A DNA stretch of 64,000 nt from Pedobacter sp. SYP-B3415 (lineage in GTDB: Bacteria > Bacteroidota > Bacteroidia > Sphingobacteriales > Sphingobacteriaceae): the NCBI RefSeq assembly GCF_004138205.1, contig NZ_RXNQ01000034.1:62001-126000 (forward strand), read 5' to 3'. This document shows positions 17,450 to 25,465 of the stretch, piece by piece. The notes under the pieces were generated by a model, which was given only the letters and a program-made list of their open reading frames with translations, was not told the DNA's origin and made no database searches. The number at the start of each line of letters is the position of its first letter. The stretch's first letter is position 1. The translations under genes were made by a program, and so were the position numbers.

Positions 17450-19297
17450 TCAGGAATTTTTGTGTGTGTTAAATAAAATCGTAAAAACCGTGCCTTTATC
17501 TTTTTCCGACTGCACCCTGATGGTTCCATCCATCTTACGCACAATATCCTGTACGTAATTTAGGCCCAGGCCAAATCCCTTCACATCATGCAGATTGCCT
17601 GTTGGCACACGATAGAACTGGTCGAATATGCGCCGCGTTTGTTCTTTCGTCATCCCTATACCCTTATCAGCAATTTCCACAACCAGGTTTTTGCCTGAAC
17701 GTGTTGTTTTGATGGATATGTCAGGTTCGCCCGCACTGTATTTGTTGGCATTATCTACCAGGTTGTACAGCACGTTAGAAAGATGAAGTTCGTCGCCGGT
17801 TACTGTGGCATCGGCGGCATCCAGGTTAAGGCTGACCCTGGCATTTTTTTTCTGCAACTGAAGCTGCATGCTGTCAATAACTGCGGTGATCAGTTCGTTC
17901 AGATCAACGGGGCGGCGCTCAAGATTGAGTTCGTTTTTCTCCAGCCTGGCAATACTTAATACACGCTCTATATGGTTGCCAAGCCGTACATTTTCGTCAT
18001 AAATGATGCCAGCCAAACGGTTAACGCGGCTCCGGTCTTCCTGCACTTCAGAATCGCGCAGCGCCTCGCTGGCTATCATGATCGTAGCAACAGGTGTTTT
18101 GAACTCGTGGGTCATGTTATTGATGAAGTCGGTCTTCATCTCAGAAATCTTCTTCTGCCTGAGAATCGTGTACAGCGTATAACTGAAAATAAATACAAGA
18201 ACAAGCAGCAGACCGGCAGATGATGCCAGCGTAACGCCCATGTTATTCACAATGAGGGAATTCTTTCTCGGGAAACTAACGTACAACCTTCCCGGGTCGC
18301 GTGTCATATCGTTGCTGAACACTTTCGTGTAAAATGTATTTGCGGGCAGGAATGAAGCCACCTTATTTGCAGCCTTCATATAAACCACTGAATCTTTTGC
18401 TTCCGGCGTTACCATAAAATTATACTCAAGCGGAATGTCGTGGCTGATCAGCTCTGCCTTCAGATAATTATCAATAACCTCAATAGAAGGCAGCCGGTCT
18501 GCCAGTGCAAGATCTTTGTGCTGCAGTTCGTTTACAACGTCCTCGACGATATTCTGGTTGTTGTACGCCGTATTTACCGAATCTGAGTTGAACTTAGCCA
18601 GCGCTTCTTCGTACTTTTTCTTCGCGTCCGCATCTTCCCTGTCGAACCGTTTCCGCAGGTCATCAGGAATTTTTGGTAAGGAAATAGTCAGCGGCTGCAG
18701 CGTTTGCGGATGGTAAACCAGGTACCTGATCGTATCAGGAAGATTTTCTGAGGTATATTGTATGGACTTCCTGTCGGGCGAGCCCAGCGTAGGTATAAAA
18801 CCGCCGCTCACAATGTTTCCGTCCCGGTCGATATTTCCCACCAGGCCGATTCGCAGCGGCGAACGCCCGCTAGGCTCTGAGGGTGCTGAAAGCAGCCTGT
18901 ATTCAGTTTCGCTTATAATCGTTGCACGCAGATAACTGCTCTGGATCAGGTTATCATTCTTGACAACTTCTGCTTCAATATCTTTCTGCCGCTGCAGTTT
19001 CCTTAGCTGAAGGTTCGCCTTGTAAGTACTCTGAACCTCAGCGAGGTCCATATATAACTTTTTAAGCTCAGACTTTCTTTTTTCGCGTGCCTCATTTCCC
19101 TTCCGGTTTACATGAAAATAGACGTTTCTCTTCTGAATCTTATTTGATACAGCATTCAGCGCCTGTTTCACTTCCTGTGCGAAGAGCTGCGATTTGAGCT
19201 GATAGGCCTCATTGATGTAATAGAGCTGCATGACAAAAACGCCAAGCAGGGCCCCGGTCATCAGCGCTGTAATCAGCCAAAAGTTTCTTCTCTTCAT
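17450..19297 (-). CDS. Membrane sensor histidine kinase
   Basis: 615 residues. TM1 spans about 8-28. A large periplasmic sensor region of about 320 residues (30-352) contains coiled-coil-like segments. TM2 is at about 358-378, with no HAMP domain. The HisKA H-box MTHEFKTPVATI places the phosphorylated His at 397. The HATPase domain has NLVDNANKYS (N box), DKGIGM (G1) and GFGLGLNYV (G2). The response regulator gene follows after 2 bp. The large sensor domain matches the Bacteroidota RprX-like class; the signal is unknown. Confidence 0.92.
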   Translation of the reverse strand: MKRRNFWLITALMTGALLGVFVMQLYYINEAYQLKSQLFAQEVKQALNAVSNKIQKRNVYFHVNRKGNEAREKRKSELKKLYMDLAEVQSTYKANLQLRKLQRQKDIEAEVVKNDNLIQSSYLRATIISETEYRLLSAPSEPSGRSPLRIGLVGNIDRDGNIVSGGFIPTLGSPDRKSIQYTSENLPDTIRYLVYHPQTLQPLTISLPKIPDDLRKRFDREDADAKKKYEEALAKFNSDSVNTAYNNQNIVEDVVNELQHKDLALADRLPSIEVIDNYLKAELISHDIPLEYNFMVTPEAKDSVVYMKAANKVASFLPANTFYTKVFSNDMTRDPGRLYVSFPRKNSLIVNNMGVTLASSAGLLLVLVFIFSYTLYTILRQKKISEMKTDFINNMTHEFKTPVATIMIASEALRDSEVQEDRSRVNRLAGIIYDENVRLGNHIERVLSIARLEKNELNLERRPVDLNELITAVIDSMQLQLQKKNARVSLNLDAADATVTGDELHLSNVLYNLVDNANKYSAGEPDISIKTTRSGKNLVVEIADKGIGMTKEQTRRIFDQFYRVPTGNLHDVKGFGLGLNYVQDIVRKMDGTIRVQSEKDKGTVFTILFNTHKNS

Positions 19298-19307
19298 CGT
19301 ATTCTGT

Positions 19308-19315
19308 CAAAAATA
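19308..19315 (-). promoter_or_regulatory. -7 promoter box for the two-component operon (TATTTTTG)
   Basis: On the minus strand TATTTTTG matches TAnnTTTG and ends 10 nt before the kinase ATG, implying a very short leader. No -33 TTTG is evident. Confidence 0.4.
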
Positions 19316-19385
19316 ACCAAGCAAGGGCAGTAGCGACCGCTTTTTAACAATTTTTAACACATTGAAAAACAAAGAGTTTAGCAAC

Positions 19386-19411
19386 AAAAAATGCCGGGCA
19401 ATAGCCCGGCA
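19386..19411 (-). terminator. Terminator after the DUF3127 gene
   Basis: Perfect 8-bp stem TGCCGGGC/GCCCGGCA (19392-19399, 19404-19411) with an AATA loop. On the minus strand it is followed by TTTTTTGTT. Confidence 0.85.
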
Positions 19412-19445
19412 CCTCATATTTAATTTGTTTGCTTAAAAAAGTCTT

Positions 19446-19814
19446 TTAGAAAGGAAGATCGTCATCTTCGCCCGGCGCATTATTTACGTCCATAGGCGGT
19501 GCATACTCTGGTGAAGACTGCCCGGCTGCGTTTGGTGCAACGGCATTGATACGCCAAACGACTAGGCTGTTAAAGTACGAAGTTTTACCGCTTTTATCTG
19601 TCCATGGACGGCCGCGCAGGTTGAAGTGTACTTCGACCATGTCTCCTGCCTTCAAGGGATCAAGGAGAGCAGTTTTATCCTGCAGCGCCTCAAACCTGAT
19701 GTACTCAGGATAGCTTGGGTTTTCTGCATATTCCACGATCAGATCGCGTTTTTTGAATGTTTCACTCACCTGCTGCGTTGCACCTACCTCGTGCACTTTT
19801 CCTTTGATTTCCAT
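19446..19814 (-). CDS. DUF3127 protein with SSB-like acidic tail
   Basis: 122 residues. An OB-fold-like beta domain (about 1-95) begins MEIKGKVHEVGATQQVSETFKKRD and includes VEVHFNLRGRPW and YFNSLVVWRI. A flexible Pro/Asn/Ala-rich linker follows, then the terminal EDDDLPF. That tail closely resembles the SSB C-terminal tip (DDDIPF), which recruits repair and replication proteins. DUF3127 is restricted largely to Bacteroidota and its function is not established. The sequence suggests a single-stranded nucleic-acid binder or SSB-interaction competitor; this is inference. It is monocistronic and divergent from the rRNA methyltransferase gene. Confidence 0.85.
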   Translation of the reverse strand: MEIKGKVHEVGATQQVSETFKKRDLIVEYAENPSYPEYIRFEALQDKTALLDPLKAGDMVEVHFNLRGRPWTDKSGKTSYFNSLVVWRINAVAPNAAGQSSPEYAPPMDVNNAPGEDDDLPF

Positions 19815-19883
19815 ATTAAATGCTACTGTATAATTCGCTAAACGTCAAATCTCCTGATTTTTATTGATAACTTCGCCAAGAAT

Positions 19884-21071
19884 ATGGCCCAAGTTTTCCA
19901 CAATAAAAGTAAGGTGATTATCACCTGTAATAAACGTCTTTCACCCTATCTACAGACCGAGGTTAAGGATCTCGGTTATGAGATTGTACGCAGTTTTACA
20001 ACCGGTGTCGAGCTCAACATTACCCTTACAGATTGTATCCGCCTGAACCTGAATCTTCGCTGCGCAAGCCAGATTCTTTATTCTTTGCAGCAATTTAAAG
20101 CAGCAGGACCCGATGCACTTTATCAGGAAGTTGTTAAGATGGAATGGGAAGAGCTAATCGACTTTGCGGGCTATTTTTCGGTTACATCAAACGTAGACAA
20201 TCCTCAGATCAACACGCCGCTTTTTGCAAATCTGAAAGTTAAAGATGCCATCGCAGACCGCATTAAGGAAAAGAAAGGCATGCGCCCGAACTCAGGCTCT
20301 GATGCGAACAAAGCTGTTGTTCACTTATACTGGAAGAACGATGAGGCAGAGATTTTTATTGATACCTCCGGCGAGACCCTTGCTAAACATGGCTACCGCA
20401 AAATACCAGGCAAAGCGCCAATGCTTGAGGCCCTGGCTTCAGGTGTCATTTATGCCAGTAAGTGGGATCGGAAATCACCATTTGTAAACCCCATGTGTGG
20501 TTCAGGAACGCTTGCTATAGAAGCCGCGCTTATAGCCACCAACCGCAGCCCCGGTCTGTTTCGCATGAATTACGCCTTTATGCACATTATCGGTTATGAT
20601 GAACAGGTTTTCTTTGAAGAACGGCGCCGGCTTAAAGACCAGGTTATAAAAGATCCGCATCTAAAGATCGTTGCAACAGACCTATCTGACGATGCCATTG
20701 ATGTGAGCCGCCGAAATGCCCGTACAGCAGGCGTGGAAACGCTGATCACATTTGAGACCTGCGATTTTGCACGCACGGAAGTACCGCAGGGCGACGGTGG
20801 CGTGGTTATTTTTAATCCGGAATATGGGGAGCGACTGGGCGTGCACAGTAAACTGGAAGCTACCTATAAGCGCATGGGCGATTTCATGAAACAGGAGTGT
20901 AAGGGTTATTCAGGCTACATTTTTACCGGAAACCCTGATCTGGCCAAACGGATTGGCCTGAAAGCCAGCAGAAAAATTGAGTTCTACAACGGCAAACTGG
21001 ACTGCCGGCTTTTAGAATATGAGTTATATGAGGGTACGAGAAGAACGACCTTCAAACAGGAAGAAGAATAA
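19884..21071 (+). CDS. THUMP-domain rRNA (guanine-N2) methyltransferase, RlmL/K type
   Basis: 395 residues. The N-terminal THUMP-like RNA-binding region spans about 40-160. The SAM-dependent methyltransferase domain has motif I NPMCGSGTLAIEAAL at about 205-220, KIVATDLSDDAIDVSRRNA, and motif IV NPEYGERLG, where the usual form is NPPY. The family makes m2G in 23S rRNA (G2445 in E. coli RlmL). The E. coli protein is a fusion with RlmK; here only the RlmL half is present, as in most Bacteroidota. A TAACTTCG near-consensus -7 box lies at 19868-19875. Confidence 0.9.
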   Translation: MAQVFHNKSKVIITCNKRLSPYLQTEVKDLGYEIVRSFTTGVELNITLTDCIRLNLNLRCASQILYSLQQFKAAGPDALYQEVVKMEWEELIDFAGYFSVTSNVDNPQINTPLFANLKVKDAIADRIKEKKGMRPNSGSDANKAVVHLYWKNDEAEIFIDTSGETLAKHGYRKIPGKAPMLEALASGVIYASKWDRKSPFVNPMCGSGTLAIEAALIATNRSPGLFRMNYAFMHIIGYDEQVFFEERRRLKDQVIKDPHLKIVATDLSDDAIDVSRRNARTAGVETLITFETCDFARTEVPQGDGGVVIFNPEYGERLGVHSKLEATYKRMGDFMKQECKGYSGYIFTGNPDLAKRIGLKASRKIEFYNGKLDCRLLEYELYEGTRRTTFKQEEE

Positions 21072-21075
21072 AGCC

Positions 21076-21110
21076 AGGCCGACTATAAGTCGGCCTTATT
21101 TGTTTTTTTT
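21076..21110 (+). terminator. Terminator after the rRNA methyltransferase gene
   Basis: Perfect 9-bp arms AGGCCGACT (21076-21084) and AGTCGGCCT (21088-21096) with an ATA loop, followed by TATTTG and eight T residues. It overlaps the 3' end of the convergent ABC transporter gene. Confidence 0.88.
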
Positions 21111-23356
21111 CTTGCCGCAGGCTTTTTAGTAGCGCCGCTAAGCGAAAGACTGGGCGGAAACTGTTTTTCCCACATAGCCGTATACAGTCCGTTTTGCATG
21201 ATGAGCTCTTCGTGACGCCCCTCTTCCATGAGTTTACCCGATTTCAGTACCGCAATTTTATCGGCATTTACAACCGTGCTCAGGCGGTGGGCAATCAAAA
21301 TGATCGTTTTTCCGCGACTGCGCAGCATGGAAATCACTTCATGAATATGTTCTTCAGAATTCGAATCCAGCGATGACGTTGCCTCATCCAGAATCAGGAT
21401 TTCGGGTTCCCGGTAAAGTGCCCTTGCAATTGCAAGCCGCTGGCGCTGTCCGCCAGATAAGTTTGCGGCATTTTCGCCGAGGAATGTTTCAAAACCCTGC
21501 GGCAGTTTTTCTATAAAATCAATAATCTTCAGCTCACCACAGATCCGTACAACCTTCTTCATGTCAGGCTCCATATCACCAACCGCAATATTTTCGATCA
21601 CATTGCCCGCAAAGAGATGTACATCCTGGGGTACCACGCCGACGATCCTCCGAAGACTCCGGTTCGTCACGTAGCGAATATCATAGTCGCCAATGAGAAT
21701 ATTTCCTGATTGCAGCGGATAAATGTTCTGCAGCAATGAAAGCAGTGTTGTTTTTCCTGAACCGCTCTCCCCTACCACCGCCGTAATTTTACCTTTTGGC
21801 ACTTCAAGACTGAAATCTTCGAAAACTGTAACCCGTGTACCGTACCTGAAGTTAACGTTCTTGAACTGTATGTCGCCAAGCATTTCTACGGTAAGATCTG
21901 CTTTGTTTTCCGTTGCCTCGCGTTCAAGGTCCATGATCTCAAACAAACGGTCGGCGGCAATGCGCGCATCCTGCATCACCTTGTTCATCCCGATCAGGCT
22001 GATGACCGGTCCGGTAAAATAACCTATGATTGCATAAAACGACAGCAGTTCCCCGGGGGTAATCAGGTTGTTCAGCACAAAACTGGCCCCGGCCCATAAG
22101 AGAATCACCGAAAAAATGCTTGATATAAATCCACTCGCATTTCCAATCCACAGCGAGTTCGTTCCTGATTTGTACACCGTGCGCAGCAGGCTGATGAAAC
22201 GCATTTCTGTTTTCAGGTTTGTATGGCTTTCCAACCCAAAACGTTTGATCGTGCTTACAGAGTTGACTGATTCCACCAACTGGCTTTCCAGTTCGGCAGA
22301 CTTTTCCATCAGCTCGCGCTGTGTGGTCTTGTGTACCCGGTTAGAAAAATAATAAACAACCGCGTACAACGGAACCACGATCAGCATGATCAGCGCCAGC
22401 TTCCAGTAAAAAGTAAACATCAGCGCAAAAGAAAAGATCAGCACAAAGATGTTTACTGCAAAGCCGATCAGCACATCATTTATAAATGCCCGGATCTTTA
22501 CGGCATCATTCATACGGGAAATGATCTCACCCACCCGCATGTTGTCAAAAAATTGCTGCGGCAGCCGGAGCAGGTGTTTATAATAACCTAGAATGAGCCG
22601 GGCGTCAATCTGCTGCCCTGTTTTAATGGTTAATATTGTTTTCGAGTGATTGATGAATATCTGGAGAAAGATGATGGCAATCATAATCGTGCCCATCAGG
22701 TTCAGAAGGTTTACATTCCCTTCAGGCAACACATTGTCTACGATCTTCTGGAGGAAGATACTGGACGATAAGCCAAGGATCGTATAAAAGACCGCCCCGA
22801 TCAGTACCTGGAGCAAAACGCTGCGGTGCGGCTTCAGCAAAAACCAGAACCTTTCCCTGATCGATGCTTTTTCATCTCCCTGACGAAAGTCATCGCCCGG
22901 CAAAAGCATCAGCAGAACACCTGTCCAACGCTGCCTGAACTCCTCCGGACTGAGTAGCTTTGTTTCGCCATAGGCCGGGTCCATGACCGTTACACCGGCC
23001 TCACTGAACTTATAGACGACAACATAATGCGCCATGTTATTTTGAATCACGTGCGCAATCACCGGCAGCGGAATTTCGCCAAGATTCTCATATCCCGCCT
23101 TTACACCTTTCGCAGTAAAGCCTAATCGGTTTGAGGCCTCAATGAGACCGAGAATATTAGTTCCTTTTTTATCGGTCGATGCATACTGCCTGATCCGGGC
23201 AATCGGCAGGTCCAGGCCATAAAATGCAGATATTGATGCCAGGCAGGCCGCACCGCAGTCTGTTACATCATGCTGGCGGACGTTCGTTGCCTTCGCTTTT
23301 TTTCCTGAAGAAAATATATGACGAATGCCGGCGAAAAATTTAGATGGGTTACTCAT
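21083..23356 (-). CDS. Peptidase-containing ABC transporter (C39 peptidase, PCAT)
   Basis: 757 residues in three parts. The N-terminal C39 cysteine peptidase (1-150) has oxyanion Gln28, catalytic Cys34 (VTDCGAAC), His110 (MAHYVVVY) and Asp126 (MDPAYG). A six-helix transmembrane domain spans about 165-450. The ATPase domain has Walker A GESGSGKTT, signature LSGGQRQRLAIARAL and Walker B ILILDEATSSLD. Such proteins cut precursors after a Gly-Gly leader and export the core peptide. Two genes with exactly such leaders lie upstream in the same direction, and the HlyD adaptor gene overlaps its start. All catalytic residues are intact. Confidence 0.95.
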   Translation of the reverse strand: MSNPSKFFAGIRHIFSSGKKAKATNVRQHDVTDCGAACLASISAFYGLDLPIARIRQYASTDKKGTNILGLIEASNRLGFTAKGVKAGYENLGEIPLPVIAHVIQNNMAHYVVVYKFSEAGVTVMDPAYGETKLLSPEEFRQRWTGVLLMLLPGDDFRQGDEKASIRERFWFLLKPHRSVLLQVLIGAVFYTILGLSSSIFLQKIVDNVLPEGNVNLLNLMGTIMIAIIFLQIFINHSKTILTIKTGQQIDARLILGYYKHLLRLPQQFFDNMRVGEIISRMNDAVKIRAFINDVLIGFAVNIFVLIFSFALMFTFYWKLALIMLIVVPLYAVVYYFSNRVHKTTQRELMEKSAELESQLVESVNSVSTIKRFGLESHTNLKTEMRFISLLRTVYKSGTNSLWIGNASGFISSIFSVILLWAGASFVLNNLITPGELLSFYAIIGYFTGPVISLIGMNKVMQDARIAADRLFEIMDLEREATENKADLTVEMLGDIQFKNVNFRYGTRVTVFEDFSLEVPKGKITAVVGESGSGKTTLLSLLQNIYPLQSGNILIGDYDIRYVTNRSLRRIVGVVPQDVHLFAGNVIENIAVGDMEPDMKKVVRICGELKIIDFIEKLPQGFETFLGENAANLSGGQRQRLAIARALYREPEILILDEATSSLDSNSEEHIHEVISMLRSRGKTIILIAHRLSTVVNADKIAVLKSGKLMEEGRHEELIMQNGLYTAMWEKQFPPSLSLSGATKKPAARKKTNKADL

Positions 23357-24552
23357 AAGCCGGCAGTTTGTTCTTTTTTGTCAGCAATTACATTTGGATT
23401 CAACCAGTCGTCGGCTTTGTCATACAACAGCTGGAACAGGGTGCGCCGGGTTACGAAAAACCGGGCCTGCAAGGTCATGCCTTTTTTTATCCTGCCTGTA
23501 TAGCCATTTTTTAGCTGAAGCTGGTTTTTGTCCAGCTGGCAGCGCACTTTAAAATAAGGCTGGGTTTTGTCCATAAAAATGTCGTTCGAGATTGACACGA
23601 CCTTACCGCCAACCATTCCCCATTGGTTATAATTATAGGCATCAATCTGGAAGCGGGCCCGCGTCCCGACTTTCAGAAGTCCGATGTCTTTCGGCAGCAC
23701 ATACGTTTCGGCAATAAGCCCTGAATCGGGAGAAATTTCCCCCAGCAGTTCATTCACAGATACCACACTCCCGGGTTGAATACCTTTTAATTGCTGCACA
23801 TTGCCACTAACGGGTGCACGTAGTGTATAAAAATCTTTTTCTTCCTTAAACGTTTCTCCCTGGGTCGTCAGTTGTCTGTTCTGCGAACGAAGGCGGTTAA
23901 GGTCGCTCTGCCAGCGGCTTCCCTGCTCCTCGCCAATCAGTCCCAGTTCGTTACGTACATTTTCCATCTGCAAACGAATCTGATCGTACTCAGCAACCGA
24001 AACCGCCTGACGCTGCAGAAGAAAACGGTAGCGTTCGTTATTTTTTGCTGCAAGTGCATACCGGGCCCTGGCTTCAGTTATCCGCTGCATAAACAGGCTG
24101 TATTGCTGCCCGTAAATACCAGATTCAAGCTTGAGCCGCTTTGACCAGTCATTTCTCTTATAAGCAGAGATCAGTTGCTCAAGGTCTGCAACCTGTTTCT
24201 GCAATTCATCCTGTTCAAGCTGCACCAGGCTGTTTTGCTCATCGAGAATTTCCCTTCTGATTGTCAGCAAAACCTGGCCGGCTTTCACATAACTGTTTTC
24301 TCTTACAAATAAGGAATCAACGCGCCCCGATACGAGTGGTTTTATTTCATTACGTTCATTAACGGGCCTGAAAAGTCCGGCGCTTTTAACGTTGACGTCA
24401 ACGCGGATAAAAAACAGGGCCAGCACTGCTGCAAATAATGCAAGCAGCACGGCCCTGTAAATAACGCGGGTGTAAGAATTATGCACATGAAAATGAAATT
24501 CAGCGGTATTTTCTATAACCTCACGCGGAAAAATATACTTTTCGTTCTCCAT
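23353..24552 (-). CDS. HlyD-family adaptor of the peptide exporter
   Basis: 399 residues from the ATG at 24552; a GTG 9 bp upstream is possible. One TM helix is at about 33-53. The lipoyl half-motif is NEIKPLVSGRVDSLFVRENSYVKAG. A long coiled coil spans about 95-240, the second lipoyl half is APVSGNVQQLKGIQPGSVV, and a C-terminal barrel follows. It bridges the ABC transporter to an outer-membrane channel. It overlaps the transporter gene by 4 bp and lies 17 bp after the nearest peptide gene. No TolC gene is in this operon, so the channel must be supplied from elsewhere. Confidence 0.92.
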   Translation of the reverse strand: MENEKYIFPREVIENTAEFHFHVHNSYTRVIYRAVLLALFAAVLALFFIRVDVNVKSAGLFRPVNERNEIKPLVSGRVDSLFVRENSYVKAGQVLLTIRREILDEQNSLVQLEQDELQKQVADLEQLISAYKRNDWSKRLKLESGIYGQQYSLFMQRITEARARYALAAKNNERYRFLLQRQAVSVAEYDQIRLQMENVRNELGLIGEEQGSRWQSDLNRLRSQNRQLTTQGETFKEEKDFYTLRAPVSGNVQQLKGIQPGSVVSVNELLGEISPDSGLIAETYVLPKDIGLLKVGTRARFQIDAYNYNQWGMVGGKVVSISNDIFMDKTQPYFKVRCQLDKNQLQLKNGYTGRIKKGMTLQARFFVTRRTLFQLLYDKADDWLNPNVIADKKEQTAGL

Positions 24553-24569
24553 TCCGGTCACCTGGTCAG

Positions 24570-24791
24570 TTAACTGCCGGAGCGGTTCAGATAAGCGCCG
24601 AGATTCAAAGAGATTCCCTGACCTACGCTTAACGTCGTTGTTCTTGACTGCTCATCCCCGTTTTGCTGATGAAAGGTAAGTGTAAGCAATGTATCATTGC
24701 TTCCGATTGCGATACTTCCCCCAAGGGAAATTTGCTGCGAACCACCATTAATTTCCCGGCATTCTGCAGGGTTCAGTTCCTGGATTTTCAT
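24570..24791 (-). CDS. Double-glycine-leader peptide precursor 1
   Basis: 73 residues. The leader MKIQELNPAECREINGG is 17 residues long and ends in the Gly-Gly cleavage site for C39 peptidases. It matches the bacteriocin-type signal pattern (Leu and Glu/Ile at the hydrophobic positions before GG). The predicted 56-residue core is rich in Ser, Gly, Leu and Asn, has no Cys, and contains NGDEQS and VGQGISLNLG, both shared with precursor 2. The core matches no bacteriocin family I know. It directly precedes the HlyD and C39-ABC genes. It could be a bacteriocin, signal or surface peptide; only export and processing are well supported. Confidence 0.88.
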   Translation of the reverse strand: MKIQELNPAECREINGGSQQISLGGSIAIGSNDTLLTLTFHQQNGDEQSRTTTLSVGQGISLNLGAYLNRSGS

Positions 24792-24806
24792 AAGATTTCT
24801 GTTTAG

Positions 24807-24821
24807 GCCGGTCAGACCGGC
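24807..24821. promoter_or_regulatory. Hairpin in the leader of peptide gene 1
   Basis: Perfect inverted repeat GCCGGT (24807-24812) / ACCGGC (24816-24821) with a 3-nt loop, 15 nt upstream of the ATG on the minus strand. With no T-run it is not a terminator. It may stabilise the mRNA or affect translation of the peptide. Confidence 0.5.
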
Positions 24822-24874
24822 GGTTTAACATTCAGGTTTTTTATATACGTATTTGGATGGCTAAGGGTTTTAAC

Positions 24875-24905
24875 AAAAAAAGGCAGCCCGAAGACTACCT
24901 TTTTT
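24875..24905 (-). terminator. Terminator or attenuator between the two peptide genes
   Basis: Stem AGGCAG (24881-24886) / CTACCT (24895-24900) with one G-U pair and an 8-nt loop. It has a seven-T tract on the minus strand and a T tract on the plus strand. It lies 16 bp after the stop of peptide gene 2, so part of the transcription probably ends before gene 1 and the export genes. Confidence 0.65.
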
Positions 24906-24921
24906 ATTGGAAAATGTGTTC

Positions 24922-25155
24922 TTAGCTATTTACACCTTCGAACAGACCGCCCAGATCCAGGCCGATTCCGTTCCCCAGTGAGAAAGAACTGGCCGATTGC
25001 TCGTCACCATCTTTACTCGCTGTCTGGAAAGACAACAGGTTGTCAATTCCCAGTCCGCCGAATAGCCCGCCTGAGTTCGATGAATCGCTGTTACCAAACA
25101 AACCACCACCATTGATCTCTTTCATTTCGTTCAAATTCAATTCCTGGATTTTCAT
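24922..25155 (-). CDS. Double-glycine-leader peptide precursor 2
   Basis: 77 residues. The leader MKIQELNLNEMKEINGG is nearly identical to that of precursor 1. The core is about 60 residues, Gly/Ser/Leu/Phe-rich, with repeats GLFGNSD, GLFGGLG and GLFEGVNS and no Cys. It shares DxLL, GDEQS and LGxGIxLxLG with precursor 1, so the two are paralogues. It is the promoter-proximal gene of the cluster and is separated from the rest by a terminator, which would favour more peptide than transporter. Activity is unknown. Glycine-rich amphipathic composition is compatible with a class II bacteriocin, but nothing proves it and no immunity gene is recognised. Confidence 0.88.
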   Translation of the reverse strand: MKIQELNLNEMKEINGGGLFGNSDSSNSGGLFGGLGIDNLLSFQTASKDGDEQSASSFSLGNGIGLDLGGLFEGVNS

Positions 25156-25465
25156 AATGCAGATATTTAAGTGTTGCCTACTCTTTTAAAGGTTTTCGGC
25201 TTTTCCTTAGGTTACCACCGTTACCGGCGATTTATCTAACTAACGGTAAATTGTAAGTTTTGGTTCTGTAACTGCCTGAATTTCAAACGCCTGAAAAGAG
25301 TGGTTTACTCCGAAACGGCGTACGATAAAGGGCAACATCTACGGCGCTGAGACGTTCACGCGCAGTACATTACATGTTACAAAAGAGGTTACATAACGGG
25401 ATACAAAAACCAAGTACATCTTTTTTGCGTAAATGCTTCAACAAGAAATTTAAAAATTGAATGTT
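25156..25465. promoter_or_regulatory. Divergent regulatory region of the peptide locus
   Basis: 310 bp with no gene on either strand. Repeated GTTACC-type motifs are seen: GTTACC at 25211 and 25220, and the inverted pair ACCGTTA (25217-25223) / TAACGGT (25241-25247). A second cluster has TTACATGTTAC (25370-25380) and GGTTACATAACG (25387-25398). No strict TAnnTTTG box is present in either direction. These are candidate operators for the adjacent XRE regulator; this is inference from position. Confidence 0.45.
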
